Below the pieces are notes generated by a model. The model did not search any database, was not told where the DNA came from, and saw only the letters and a program-made list of their open reading frames with translations. A stretch of DNA of 64,000 bases, from NCBI RefSeq assembly GCF_002150685.1, contig NZ_MSSW01000027.1, positions 1 through 64,000 of the forward strand. The letters run 5' to 3'. Both the position numbers and the translations under genes were made by a program. Below are positions 16,888-25,694 of the stretch, piece by piece (the stretch's first letter is position 1; each line of letters starts with the position of its first letter). This stretch comes from Algoriphagus antarcticus (GTDB lineage: Bacteria > Bacteroidota > Bacteroidia > Cytophagales > Cyclobacteriaceae).

Positions 16888-17787
16888 ATGCGTTCATCTT
16901 TACTTATTATCTGTTTGTTCTTTCTCAGTCATATTTGCAATGCTCAAATAACTATGGAAACAATGAATGGCGAGGAAGGAAGTATGGAGTTGTTTGCCAC
17001 AAATACCTCAAAGGTCCCTTATACTGTATTAATTGATTATGCTGAGCGTGCCAATTTGAATTCATCAGGAAGTTCAGGGTTAGTGGTTGTTCGCCCTGGC
17101 AGATCAATAGTGGCTACTTTGAAGAGAATCTCCGAAAGTCAAACTACTAGCTTGAGGTATTCCTATTCTTTCCTAAAAGGAGATTATTTCGCTAAATCTA
17201 AAAATGAGCCTGTGTATTTGATTCCTCTGCCAGAAGGGACTATTGCAACAGCAATCCGTATGACTCATATCGAAAACCGTCTCCAGCCAAAGGAGGAGAA
17301 CACTGATTATGTAGGAGTTTCATTTAGATTTGGTTTGCCTACTGAGATTGTGGCACCTCGCAAAGGGGTGGTCACAGAAATTAGTATGGATAAATACTCT
17401 GAGAAAGATAACTTGGATTTTGACAGGGGAGAAAACTACATTGAGCTTTTCCATGACGATGGATCGCTGACCAAGATTATGGTCTTGAAACCTGGAAGTG
17501 AAAAAGTGAAACTAGGTCAGCTAGTTTTTCCCGGTGAGGTGATTGCAGAGTCAGCAGGTGAGGATTATAATTCTGGTTTTCATGTGAGATTAGCCAATTT
17601 GAAACCTGTGAAAGATGGTGCTTCAACACTCAAGTATGAAATGACGCCGATGAAGTTTATCTCCAAAGAAGGTGTGTCAGAAATAGCCGAAAAGCAAGAT
17701 CTGGAGGTGATATATCCTCAGGAAGTGGTCACAGCGGAAATGAGTAAAAAGGAGAAAAAAACGTATGAGGGGGAAAACAAAGATTGA
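16888..17787 (+). CDS. M23/LytM-like protein with lost catalytic residues, secreted
   Basis: The ATG at 16888 gives 299 residues beginning directly with a signal peptide (SSLLIICLFFLSHICNAQ). Residues 135-240 follow the M23 beta fold (GLPTEIVAPRKGVVTEI, NYIELFHDDGSLTKI, VKLGQLVFPGEVIAESAG, SGFHVRLAN). The metal and catalytic positions are replaced: the HxxxD pair reads Y141...S145 and the HxH motif reads H-V-R (232-234). So it is probably not an active peptidase and may serve as a binding or activator domain, as with EnvC/NlpD-type LytM proteins. It converges on the EamA gene with a 9-bp gap. Confidence 0.75.
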   Translation: MRSSLLIICLFFLSHICNAQITMETMNGEEGSMELFATNTSKVPYTVLIDYAERANLNSSGSSGLVVVRPGRSIVATLKRISESQTTSLRYSYSFLKGDYFAKSKNEPVYLIPLPEGTIATAIRMTHIENRLQPKEENTDYVGVSFRFGLPTEIVAPRKGVVTEISMDKYSEKDNLDFDRGENYIELFHDDGSLTKIMVLKPGSEKVKLGQLVFPGEVIAESAGEDYNSGFHVRLANLKPVKDGASTLKYEMTPMKFISKEGVSEIAEKQDLEVIYPQEVVTAEMSKKEKKTYEGENKD

Positions 17788-17796
17788 TTTATTTCT

Positions 17797-18708
17797 TCAG
17801 GCTCTATTTATTCTCTTTCTATTCCCAACCCAAACTCCAATGATCACTGCTACGATTCCTATGTAGTGACCCGCAAGCAAAACTTCACCATCCAACACAC
17901 CCCAAAATATGGCGACAATCGGAATGATGTAAGTCACAGAAGCAGCAAAGACAGGTGTGGCTGTTTTTACCATCACATTGAAAATAATCAACGCGATGGC
18001 TGTGCCCATCACTCCCAGTAATGTGACATATCCCAAAGCTGGTAATGCACCTTCCACATTGACTACTTTATAAGAGAATTTCGTACCGGCCATCAAGAGT
18101 ACAAGTGCCATAGGTAATACCATCAACAATGAAATGGCTGTAATTTCAATAGGGTTGAGCTTCTGAAAGCGGTATTTGATGATGTTCAGATTGAATCCGT
18201 AGCAAACGCAAGCCAAAAGAACATAGAATGCATGTGAGTTGATATCCGCAAAAGCTCCGAATCCAGAACCTTCTTTTACAGTAACCAGAATGAAAACGCC
18301 GATAAATGCGATGGCTAAGCCTACGCCATTTCTTCGGGTGATTGTGGAATTGAAAAATGAGGCACCGATTACAACAACGGCCAGTGGTGTTAGTGCATTC
18401 AAAACACCAGTTAAGGAGCTACTGAGCTGTGTTTGAGCTTTCGCAAAAAGGAATGCAGGGATAAAACTGCCGACCAAGCCCACGATGATCAGGTTTTTGA
18501 TTTGAGTTTTATCGAGATTTTTGATCCTGGGAATAGATAGAGGTAAGAGGAAGGTCGCAGCTGCCACAATTCTGTAAGCTCCCACTTCACCTGCTGAGAA
18601 TACTTCCAGACCACGCTTAATCAGGATAAATGAGCTGCCCCAAATCAGAGACAAAAGAATGAGTAAACCCCAGTTTTTGAGGTTGCTGTCTTGGGTGAGA
18701 GTGGACAT
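17797..18708 (-). CDS. EamA family drug/metabolite transporter
   Basis: The 303 residues form ten hydrophobic helices in two EamA repeats, starting NWGLLILLSLIWGSSFILIKRGLEVF, the classic first-repeat signature. YVTLLGVMGTAIALIIFN and SVTYIIPIVAIFWGVLDGE mark the second repeat. DMT transporters export amino acids, nucleosides or other metabolites; no substrate can be inferred. It is a single gene on the minus strand. Confidence 0.92.
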   Translation of the reverse strand: MSTLTQDSNLKNWGLLILLSLIWGSSFILIKRGLEVFSAGEVGAYRIVAAATFLLPLSIPRIKNLDKTQIKNLIIVGLVGSFIPAFLFAKAQTQLSSSLTGVLNALTPLAVVVIGASFFNSTITRRNGVGLAIAFIGVFILVTVKEGSGFGAFADINSHAFYVLLACVCYGFNLNIIKYRFQKLNPIEITAISLLMVLPMALVLLMAGTKFSYKVVNVEGALPALGYVTLLGVMGTAIALIIFNVMVKTATPVFAASVTYIIPIVAIFWGVLDGEVLLAGHYIGIVAVIIGVWVGNRKRINRA

Positions 18709-19295
18709 CGGTTAAGGCAGAGAATTGTCTGCGATGCAAAGAAAACAAAACCAAAGAAAAGTTTGAGAAAAAATTATATGACTGTATGCAATGTTGCACG
18801 TATGGTCTTGGAACCAATGGTAGAGGTTCAATTTCGGCCAATCCCCCTCCCGATTAGGGGGCTAGAGGCTTTTTTCATGTGAAAACCGTACTTTAATAGG
18901 GCACCTGTAAGATCGCGAATACACATAAAAAATTACAGGAGTTGGAATCTTTATCTATACGATATCAGGATCGTGAAGCAAGTTTTCAATTGAAAGGCGT
19001 AGTAGCTACCATAGGGTGTAAATTTTACAGAAATATACCTGTAAAGTTTTTATGGTTATGAGCGTGAATTTTGAATTCAAAAGAAGAGTTTAAAGCGGTT
19101 GTGTCGAAAAATACTTTCCGGGTTTTTATTGTGTTCTTTCCGATATATTGACTAAATGTATAGAGGCGTTGAAACAATATTTATGTCTGAGCTTTCAGAT
19201 TTTCAAAATCCAAACCTTCCCAAAGTCCCCAAACTGAAAAGCGGTAAAGCTGAAGCTAACCTTTCAACCTTACCACTTTTTCAAGTTCATTTCTA
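18709..19295. other. 587-bp intergenic stretch, no clear gene
   Basis: A short stem (CCCCCT at 18843 with AGGGGG at 18856) followed by GCTAGAGGCTTTTTTC is weakly terminator-like. A 38-codon ORF at 19183-19299 ends on the dusB stop; it has no recognisable pattern and I do not call it. Near 19257 the text resembles the TTCAACCTT-type repeat of this genus-level group. Nothing else is supported. Confidence 0.35.
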
Positions 19296-20285
19296 CTAAA
19301 AAACGTGATCCGCATAGACATCCGAGACTTGCTCCAAGATCTCATAGACGTGTTCGTAAGTTTCTGCAGTGACCATTTCGGAACGGTACTGCTTGAAATT
19401 TGGCATCCCTCGGAAGTAGTTCGTGTAATGTCTTCTCATCTCAAGAATCCCTAGTTTTGGGCCTTTCCACTCAACTGAGAAATCCAAATGCTTTTTTGCG
19501 ACAGCAATTCTCTCATCGAGTCCCGGAGCAGCAAGCTTTTCTCCAGTGGCTAGGAAATGCTTGATCTCGTTGAATATCCAAGGGTATCCTATCGAAGCAC
19601 GACCGATCATCATGCCATCCACGTTGTATTTGTTTTTGTATTCCAGCGCCTTCTCTGGTGAATCGATGTCTCCATTTCCAAATACTGGAATATGAAGGCG
19701 TGGATTTTCTTTCACTTTATTCAAATAGCTCCAATCAGCTTCACCTTTATACATCTGAGCTCTTGTCCGGGCATGTATACTGATGGCTTGTATTCCTACA
19801 TCCTGAAGCCGCTCAGCTACCTCAACGATCCGAATGGTGTTATTGTCCCAGCCTAAGCGGGTTTTGACTGTCACGGGGATATTTACGGCTTTGACGATCT
19901 CAGCGGTCATGGAGACCATCTTGTCGATGTCCAAAAGAATCCCAGCACCCGCGCCTTTGCACGCCACCTTGTTGACAGGGCAGCCATAATTGATATCCAG
20001 AATATCCGGTCTGGCTTCTTCTACGATTGCTGCCGCCTCACGCATGGAGTCGATCTCATTCCCAAATATTTGAATCCCTATAGGTTTCTCATAATCGAAA
20101 ATATCAAGCTTTGCTATGCTCTTTGCAGCATCACGAATCAACCCTTCTGAGCTGATAAACTCCGTGTACATCAAATCCGCACCATTCTGCTTACAGACTG
20201 CTCTGAACGGTGGATCACTCACATCTTCCATCGGTGCAAGCAACAATGGGAAGTCCCCTAACTCCAAGTTTCCTATCTTAACCAC
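19296..20285 (-). CDS. dusB: tRNA-dihydrouridine synthase
   Basis: Dus enzymes reduce uridine in the tRNA D-loop using FMN. The 329 residues begin with LLLAPMEDVSDPPFRAVC, and carry the active-site DINYGCPVNKVACKGAGAG with catalytic Cys102, then VKTRLGWD, ISIHARTRAQMYKGEADW, and the phosphate-binding FGNGDIDSPEKA...GMMIGRASIG. The pattern fits the DusB group. It is divergent from the CPBP protease gene, whose start lies 37 bp away. Confidence 0.93.
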   Translation of the reverse strand: MVKIGNLELGDFPLLLAPMEDVSDPPFRAVCKQNGADLMYTEFISSEGLIRDAAKSIAKLDIFDYEKPIGIQIFGNEIDSMREAAAIVEEARPDILDINYGCPVNKVACKGAGAGILLDIDKMVSMTAEIVKAVNIPVTVKTRLGWDNNTIRIVEVAERLQDVGIQAISIHARTRAQMYKGEADWSYLNKVKENPRLHIPVFGNGDIDSPEKALEYKNKYNVDGMMIGRASIGYPWIFNEIKHFLATGEKLAAPGLDERIAVAKKHLDFSVEWKGPKLGILEMRRHYTNYFRGMPNFKQYRSEMVTAETYEHVYEILEQVSDVYADHVF

Positions 20286-20294
20286 TTCTTATTT

Positions 20295-20302
20295 TAAATT
20301 TG
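20295..20302 (+). promoter_or_regulatory. candidate -7 box for CPBP protease/DUF2007/cdsA cluster
   Basis: TAAATTTG matches TAnnTTTG exactly, 20 bp before the ATG at 20323, in the 37-bp space between divergent genes. No TTG is seen at the -33 distance, which lies inside dusB. Confidence 0.3.
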
Positions 20303-20322
20303 CGCGTAAATTTACCTCAATT

Positions 20323-21273
20323 ATGGAGATATACGAAACGGAATCAGAAATTGCCCAGAGAAAGAGTTGGCTTTTGTCCTTGATAGTCATTGTTTTAGTA
20401 GGATTGGGAGTTTTGGTTGTGCTTCAAGTGATTGCTTTGGCAGTTGCCCCTTATCTATTTAATATCTCTTTAGAAGAGATTATGGGGCTGATGGCAGGTG
20501 ATTATTCACCCAATAATGGTCGAATGGTCTTGTATTTTGTGACAGGAGTAGGATCTGGAATTGGCTTTTGGGTTGCTGCCTATGTGATTATGCATTTCAT
20601 TGATAAAGCTGATCTGCACTGGCAGGTGCAATTTTCAAGGTTTAATGTCATAGGTGCAGGATTGGTCTTGTTAATAGCCTTTGGAGGTATGTTGTTCAAT
20701 GGGCTGCTGGTTTATTGGAACTCTAAGTTGGTTCTCCCTGAGTTCATGTCAGGAACGGAGTCTTGGATGAAAGATATGGAGGGACAACTAATGGAGCTCA
20801 CTATTTTCCTTACGGATTTTCAATCCGTCCCCGAACTTTTGATGGGGATTTTGGTGATCGGTGTACTTGCAGGAATAGGTGAGGAAATGTTTTTTAGAGG
20901 GTTGATTCAGCCAAAAATGCATTTGTACACTGGAAACGCACATGTCGGAATTTGGTTGACTGCGTTAATCTTTTCAGCAATTCATTTTCAGTTTTATGGT
21001 TTCCTTCCTCGGTTATTTTTGGGAGGGATGTTTGGGTACCTTTATTATTATTCAGGAAGCCTCACATACCCTATATTAGCCCATATTGCTAACAATACAA
21101 TTACGGTACTGATGGTCTATGCATCTAATGAAGGGATGATAGATTTTGATATGGAATCGACTGACACAGTATCTTATCCTGCCGCCATTATAGGTTTATT
21201 GGTTCTTTTGGCAGGAATCTTTTACTTTAAGAAAATAAATAAGTCCAATGGAGAACTGGAACAAGGTATTTGA
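20323..21273 (+). CDS. CPBP family intramembrane glutamic endopeptidase
   Basis: The start at 20323 (MEIYETESEIAQRKSW) gives 316 residues; a far-upstream ATG at 20116 would lie within divergent dusB. About seven to eight membrane helices are visible. The CPBP (Abi/Rce1-like) active site is present: Glu187-Glu188-x-x-x-Arg192 in GIGEEMFFRGL and His221 in FSAIHFQFYGF. These proteases cut within membranes; bacterial targets are mostly unknown. It overlaps the DUF2007 gene by 26 bp. Confidence 0.9.
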   Translation: MEIYETESEIAQRKSWLLSLIVIVLVGLGVLVVLQVIALAVAPYLFNISLEEIMGLMAGDYSPNNGRMVLYFVTGVGSGIGFWVAAYVIMHFIDKADLHWQVQFSRFNVIGAGLVLLIAFGGMLFNGLLVYWNSKLVLPEFMSGTESWMKDMEGQLMELTIFLTDFQSVPELLMGILVIGVLAGIGEEMFFRGLIQPKMHLYTGNAHVGIWLTALIFSAIHFQFYGFLPRLFLGGMFGYLYYYSGSLTYPILAHIANNTITVLMVYASNEGMIDFDMESTDTVSYPAAIIGLLVLLAGIFYFKKINKSNGELEQGI

Positions 21274-21454
21274 AACCCCAATGCAGGTGAGAGCTGAGAT
21301 CGTCAAAGGCGTCTTGGAGGAGCATCAAATACAAGCTGTAATATTGAATAAAAAAGAAACAGTGTATCAGATTTTTGGATACTACGAGGTGCATGTGCAG
21401 CGAGAAAATATGATTTTGGCGAATAATCTGATCCAGAATGAGATCACGTTTTAG
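21248..21454 (+). CDS. DUF2007 putative signal-transducing protein
   Basis: This 68-residue protein (WNKVFETPMQVRAEIVKG, LEEHQIQAVILNKKE) matches the small DUF2007 fold, a ferredoxin-like domain sometimes called a putative signal transducer. It overlaps the CPBP protease gene by 26 bp and cdsA by 17 bp, so the three are almost certainly translated from one mRNA. Function unknown. Confidence 0.88.
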   Translation: MENWNKVFETPMQVRAEIVKGVLEEHQIQAVILNKKETVYQIFGYYEVHVQRENMILANNLIQNEITF

Positions 21455-22277
21455 TATCAATAACTACAGTAATCTGGGGCAGAGAGCCATCACCGCATTG
21501 TTTGGGGCATTGATTATTGTGGGGGGATGCATTTATTCTGACTATACCTATTTCTTGGTTTTTGCTGGGATTTTGGGCTTTTCCCAAATGGAATTTTATA
21601 AGCTCAGCGGTTTGGATGGGATGCTGCCTCTGAGGAGCTTCGGTACCTTTCTAGGTCTGATGATTTTCTGCCTCACTTTTATGGTCGAGAAGGAACATTT
21701 GTCTGTGAAATATTTCTATTTCATCTTTCCGATAGTCTCACTTACGTTTTTTATAAAGCTTTATCGCAAAACTGATAAAAAACCTTTTACAGGCGTAGCA
21801 TATACCTTTCTAGGCCTTTTTTATGTGGCAGTCCCATTTTCATTGCTTAATCTTGCTGTATTTTCAGTAGATGCTACCTATAATTATCAGATTATCATTG
21901 GCTGTCTTTTGATTCTCTGGGCTAGTGATACAGGAGCCTATTTTGCGGGAACAAAATTTGGAAAGACTAAGTTATTCGAACGTGTCTCTCCGAAGAAATC
22001 CTGGGAAGGCTTTCTGGGAGGGGCATTTTCTGCAATAGGAGTAGCTTTCATATTGACAAGGTACTTTCACGTGATTGATGATTGGAAATGGTTAGTGATA
22101 GCAGGTATTATCATTATTGCAGGTACTTATGGGGATTTGATTGAATCGCTTTTCAAGCGTTCTATCGAGATCAAAGACTCTGGCAAAGGACTTCCCGGTC
22201 ATGGAGGATTCATGGATCGTTTTGACGGATTGTTACTTTCGGCTCCATTTATTACTGCGTTTTTGAAAATCTTCTAA
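21438..22277 (+). CDS. cdsA: phosphatidate cytidylyltransferase
   Basis: CdsA makes CDP-diacylglycerol from phosphatidic acid and CTP, feeding all phospholipid synthesis. The 279 residues contain several membrane helices, the catalytic segment WASDTGAYFAGTKFGKTKL with VSPKKSWEG, and the C-terminal signature KDSGKGLPGHGGFMDRFDG with the metal-binding acids. It is the third gene of the overlapping cluster, and psd at 24953 belongs to the same lipid pathway. Confidence 0.95.
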   Translation: MRSRFSINNYSNLGQRAITALFGALIIVGGCIYSDYTYFLVFAGILGFSQMEFYKLSGLDGMLPLRSFGTFLGLMIFCLTFMVEKEHLSVKYFYFIFPIVSLTFFIKLYRKTDKKPFTGVAYTFLGLFYVAVPFSLLNLAVFSVDATYNYQIIIGCLLILWASDTGAYFAGTKFGKTKLFERVSPKKSWEGFLGGAFSAIGVAFILTRYFHVIDDWKWLVIAGIIIIAGTYGDLIESLFKRSIEIKDSGKGLPGHGGFMDRFDGLLLSAPFITAFLKIF

Positions 22278-22347
22278 TTCTGACCCCGTTACATTGAAAA
22301 TCTGCTTAATATTGCAGCGCATTTGAATAACTAAATCAAACCCGAAT

Positions 22348-23625
22348 ATGGCTTACATTGAACCGGCTCCGATCAAGGATAAAGAGAATCCTTTGGAGTC
22401 AATGATGGAAAGATTCAACATTGCTGCTGAAAAGCTAGGCCTCTCAGATGAGGTGTACAATGTTCTGAAAAATCCAGCCAAACAAGTAATCGTATCCCTT
22501 CCTATCACCATGGACAATGGAAAAATCCAGGTATTCGAAGGCATCCGAGTAATTCACTCCAATATTCTTGGCCCCGCAAAAGGCGGAATTCGCTTCGCTC
22601 CTGATGTACACATCGATGAGGTGCGTGCGCTGGCCGCTTGGATGACTTGGAAATGTGCAGTGGTGGATATTCCTTACGGTGGAGGTAAAGGTGGCGTGAG
22701 GTGCAATCCTAGAGAAATGTCTAAGGGAGAAATCGAACGCCTAGTCAGAGCTTATACCATGGCAATGATTGATGTTTTCGGCCCAGATAAAGATATCCCT
22801 GCTCCAGACATGGGAACTGGTCCCAGAGAAATGGCCTGGCTAATGGATGAGTATTCCAAAGCTAAAGGAATGACTGTCAGTTCGGTCGTGACAGGCAAAC
22901 CGCTTGTGCTTGGTGGATCTCTGGGTAGAACGGAAGCAACTGGTCGTGGAGTAATGGTTTCTGCTTTGGCGGCCATGCAAAAACTTAAAATCAACCCTTT
23001 CCAAGCTACTTGTGCGGTTCAGGGATTTGGTAATGTAGGTTCTTGGGCAGCTAGACTTCTTGAAGAAAGAGGCTTGAAAATCGTTGCAATCTCCGATCAT
23101 ACAGGAGCTTTTTACAATGAAAAAGGGATCAATGTCGTGGAAGCCATAGAATACCGTGATGCTAACGGTGGCAATCTAGAAGGCTTCAAAGGAGGCGAAA
23201 AAATGCTAGTTGCAGGGGATCTTCTGACTTTGGAAGTAGATGTACTAGTGCCTGCCGCTGTGGAAGATGTGATCACTATTCACAATGTGAATGATATCAA
23301 AGCTAAGCTGATCGTAGAAGGCGCCAATGGGCCAACTTCGGCTAGAGCGGATGCCATCATCAACGAAAAAGGCATCATGGCTGTGCCGGATATTCTAGCG
23401 AATGCCGGAGGTGTAACAGTTTCTTATTTCGAGTGGGTTCAAAATAGATTGGGGTACAAATGGACCGCTGATCGTGTCAATAGACGCTCAGACAGAATCA
23501 TGAAAGATGCCTTTGATACGGTCTATCAAACTTCACTGAAGTATGAAGTGCCTATGAGAATTGCAGCATATATCGTCGCAATTGATAAAGTTGCGAAGAC
23601 TTATACATACAGAGGAGGATTCTAA
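22348..23625 (+). CDS. Glu/Leu/Phe/Val family dehydrogenase, probably glutamate dehydrogenase
   Basis: The enzyme interconverts glutamate and 2-oxoglutarate plus ammonia. The 425 residues show the substrate site GPAKGGIRFAPDVHIDE (Lys78), Lys102 in MTWKCAV, catalytic Lys114 in YGGGKGGVRCNP and Asp154 in DIPAPDMGT; then the dinucleotide fold with VQGFGNVG. Length fits the short hexameric type found in Bacteroidota and archaea. EGANGPTSARAD and DILANAGGVTVSYFEW are family signatures. A terminator follows at 23658. Confidence 0.93.
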   Translation: MAYIEPAPIKDKENPLESMMERFNIAAEKLGLSDEVYNVLKNPAKQVIVSLPITMDNGKIQVFEGIRVIHSNILGPAKGGIRFAPDVHIDEVRALAAWMTWKCAVVDIPYGGGKGGVRCNPREMSKGEIERLVRAYTMAMIDVFGPDKDIPAPDMGTGPREMAWLMDEYSKAKGMTVSSVVTGKPLVLGGSLGRTEATGRGVMVSALAAMQKLKINPFQATCAVQGFGNVGSWAARLLEERGLKIVAISDHTGAFYNEKGINVVEAIEYRDANGGNLEGFKGGEKMLVAGDLLTLEVDVLVPAAVEDVITIHNVNDIKAKLIVEGANGPTSARADAIINEKGIMAVPDILANAGGVTVSYFEWVQNRLGYKWTADRVNRRSDRIMKDAFDTVYQTSLKYEVPMRIAAYIVAIDKVAKTYTYRGGF

Positions 23626-23657
23626 GCCTTTTCTATCGAAAGAATATTTTATCTTTG

Positions 23658-23682
23658 AGGCGTGGGGGCAATCTCCACGCCT
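23658..23682 (+). terminator. rho-independent terminator after glutamate dehydrogenase gene
   Basis: AGGCGTGG (23658-23665) pairs with CCACGCCT (23675-23682) around a 9-nt loop, with T-rich sequence TTTAGTTTT after it, 33 bp beyond the stop. Confidence 0.75.
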
Positions 23683-23738
23683 TTTAGTTTTAAAGCTTAT
23701 GACTTGATAATGGGGTGAAAAAGAAGTTGGAATAAGGA

Positions 23739-23921
23739 TTAGTAAATGAAAATTTTATACAAAAAAAGCAACAAAAACATTAATCCAATAAGTGGTGCAA
23801 TTCTCTTAGATAATGGTTTATTATCGTCTTTTTCAAATATCTCTCCAACTAATAAAATTAACAATCCTCCTCCTCCAAAAATTGCAGCGATAAAAACAAA
23901 GGCTACCAATAATTCACTCAT
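23739..23921 (-). CDS. small membrane protein, two helices
   Basis: The 60 residues hold two hydrophobic stretches (LLVAFVFIAAIFGGGGLLILLVG and IAPLIGLMFLLLFLYKIFIY) joined by a charged loop (EIFEKDDNKPLSKR). The minus strand is preferred over the overlapping plus-strand frame, which gives a low-complexity translation rich in Asn, Lys and Pro. First of three small genes in an AT-rich pocket. Function unknown. Confidence 0.6.
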   Translation of the reverse strand: MSELLVAFVFIAAIFGGGGLLILLVGEIFEKDDNKPLSKRIAPLIGLMFLLLFLYKIFIY

Positions 23922-23990
23922 GAATTCTGTAATAAGTTATAAAGATATGACAGTATAGGATTCATATTAAGAATATTGTTAGGCACTAAT

Positions 23991-24377
23991 CTACTTCTTC
24001 TTAACTGTTTGGGTTTGAGTCATAATGGCCTTCCTCATTATTTCGGATGTTTCTTGAATATTTTCAACTTCTACCACATAATTTTTTAAATCGAATTTAC
24101 CTTCATTAACCCTATTGATTGATATTGACTTCCTTTTGAGAGAAGTCTCAATCACAATGAAATAAGGTAAATATTCTATAACAGTTCTTACTTTTTGAAT
24201 AAGATTGGTAAGGTTGGAAGAACAACGGATATCCTCAATTTCACCATTTGATTTTATAAGTTTTACGGGTAAGTAATCTAACCCAAGATTAATATCGAAT
24301 TCTCTTATTAAAATACGACCGTTCTTGCCCACGTAATAAGCTAAACTACCCATCTCAATAAAATCAACTTTCTTCAT
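23991..24377 (-). CDS. hypothetical protein, weakly LytTR-like
   Basis: This 128-residue soluble protein begins MKKVDFIEMGSLAYYVGKNG and has a beta-rich middle (LDYLPVKLIKSNGEIEDIRC) with a later SISINRVNEGKFDL and a Lys-rich end. The order of strands with a SIN-x-V segment faintly recalls a LytTR DNA-binding domain, but the match is too weak to claim. DNA around it is clearly more AT-rich than the flanking genes, which hints at recent acquisition. Function unknown. Confidence 0.6.
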   Translation of the reverse strand: MKKVDFIEMGSLAYYVGKNGRILIREFDINLGLDYLPVKLIKSNGEIEDIRCSSNLTNLIQKVRTVIEYLPYFIVIETSLKRKSISINRVNEGKFDLKNYVVEVENIQETSEIMRKAIMTQTQTVKKK

Positions 24378-24426
24378 TTTTGCTTAAGTTACTGAAAATT
24401 ATAAAATTACCTATGGTAATAGATTT

Positions 24427-24666
24427 CTAGATTTGGGACTTATAATTTTCAGTTAAAAGTATGGTAGGATTTAGACTATCAAACTCAATTTCGTCGAATT
24501 CTTTGAAATCTAGAAGGGTAATATGAAGTTCACTTCCAGAATAAGCTTTGAGTTCACTCAACAAGTAATCTTTTGAAATAGAGCTGGACGAGCCTAATCC
24601 CGAACTAAAGCTATGAGCTTTAGCTATAGCACTTTTAATATCTATTACTATTTTAGTTTTTAACAT
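24427..24666 (-). CDS. hypothetical small protein
   Basis: This 79-residue protein has a Ser/Gly-rich segment (SFSSGLGSSSSISK) and an acidic beta-rich second half (LHITLLDFKEFDEIEFDSL). It lies 49 bp upstream of the 128-residue unknown on the same strand, so the two may be co-transcribed. The ORF is short and AT-rich; no family was recognised. I consider it probable because of the shared strand and spacing. Confidence 0.5.
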   Translation of the reverse strand: MLKTKIVIDIKSAIAKAHSFSSGLGSSSSISKDYLLSELKAYSGSELHITLLDFKEFDEIEFDSLNPTILLTENYKSQI

Positions 24667-24952
24667 AGGTTTTTTTAATTAATAATCAATAATATAAAAT
24701 CAGAACCACACAACATTATTTTTAGTTCTAGTAATTAAAAAAAATCATCTCACTGCCCCAGTCTTTCTTGCTATTAAATCAAGATACTAAATTCATTCTA
24801 GAATACTGTTTTTATGGCCAAACGAAATATTTTTTTCTCATTCTAATTGCCCGTAAATTGCACGTAAATCATTGATGTTGGCAAAATGATTATCCGACCG
24901 ACTTCAAAAAATGCTTTAAGTAATTGATTTATAAACGAATACGTACTATATT

Positions 24953-25615
24953 ATGACTATACACAGAGAAGGAAGAGTTTTGTTATTTTGGATGTTAATT
25001 ATCTTAGTTGCCGGTAATTATCTCATCATCTATTTCATGCCAGATGCTAGAGTACTTTCTAATGTTGCTGTTTTAGGGAGTATTGTGCTTTACCTGATTA
25101 TTCTTCAGTTTTTCAGAAGTCCAATTATCCAATTGCCATCTGACGAAAGTTTGGTGTACGCTCCCGTGGATGGGAAAGTAGTGGTGATCGAAGAGACTTT
25201 TGAAGGAGAGTACCTGAAGGAAAATCGTAGACAAATATCGATTTTTATGTCTCCAATCAATGTGCACATTACCAGATCTCCGATCAAAGGCATAGTGGAG
25301 TTTTTCCAGTACCATCCAGGCAAATATCTAGTCGCTTGGCATCCCAAGTCAAGTGCTGAGAATGAGCGTACTACGATGGTGTTAAAGCATGAAAATGGAA
25401 CTAAGCTGTTGGTAAGACAGATAGCAGGAGCTATGGCAAGAAGAATCAAATGGTATGTGAAGCCAGGTTCTGAATTAGTTCAGGGCGGTGAATTCGGTTT
25501 TATCAAATTCGGGTCTCGCGCGGATGTGTTTCTTCCGCTAGATGCTGAGATATTAGTTACGTTGGAGGAAAAGACCAAAGGCGGAAGAACACCGATTGCA
25601 AGATTAAATAGTTAG
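24953..25615 (+). CDS. psd: phosphatidylserine decarboxylase family protein
   Basis: Psd makes phosphatidylethanolamine and matures by self-cleavage to form a pyruvoyl group. The 220 residues match the short Bacteroidota form: two N-terminal membrane helices (9-28, 36-54), VYAPVDGKV (68-76), FMSPINVHITRSP with His105, and the cleavage site Gly187-Ser188 in IKFGSRADVFLP. It acts at the inner membrane, downstream of CdsA and PssA chemistry. It stands alone on its strand. Confidence 0.93.
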   Translation: MTIHREGRVLLFWMLIILVAGNYLIIYFMPDARVLSNVAVLGSIVLYLIILQFFRSPIIQLPSDESLVYAPVDGKVVVIEETFEGEYLKENRRQISIFMSPINVHITRSPIKGIVEFFQYHPGKYLVAWHPKSSAENERTTMVLKHENGTKLLVRQIAGAMARRIKWYVKPGSELVQGGEFGFIKFGSRADVFLPLDAEILVTLEEKTKGGRTPIARLNS

Positions 25616-25694
25616 AACCTTTTTACTTCTTGATCTGTAGCGTATTGAGTTGTTGTATCGTTCTAGGGATTGTTATCCAAATTTCTTTTTAGCC

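Noticed and set aside
18843..18861. terminator with CCCCCT/AGGGGG stem
   Set aside because: The stem is short, the T-run is displaced, and no gene ends nearby on the plus strand.
19183..19299. 38-codon ORF before dusB end
   Set aside because: No recognisable motif, ends on the opposite strand's stop region, and the text overlaps a repeat-like stretch.
23746..23958. 70-codon ORF on the plus strand
   Set aside because: Antisense to the 60-residue membrane protein; its translation is low-complexity Asn/Lys/Pro-rich, while the minus frame shows two good helices.
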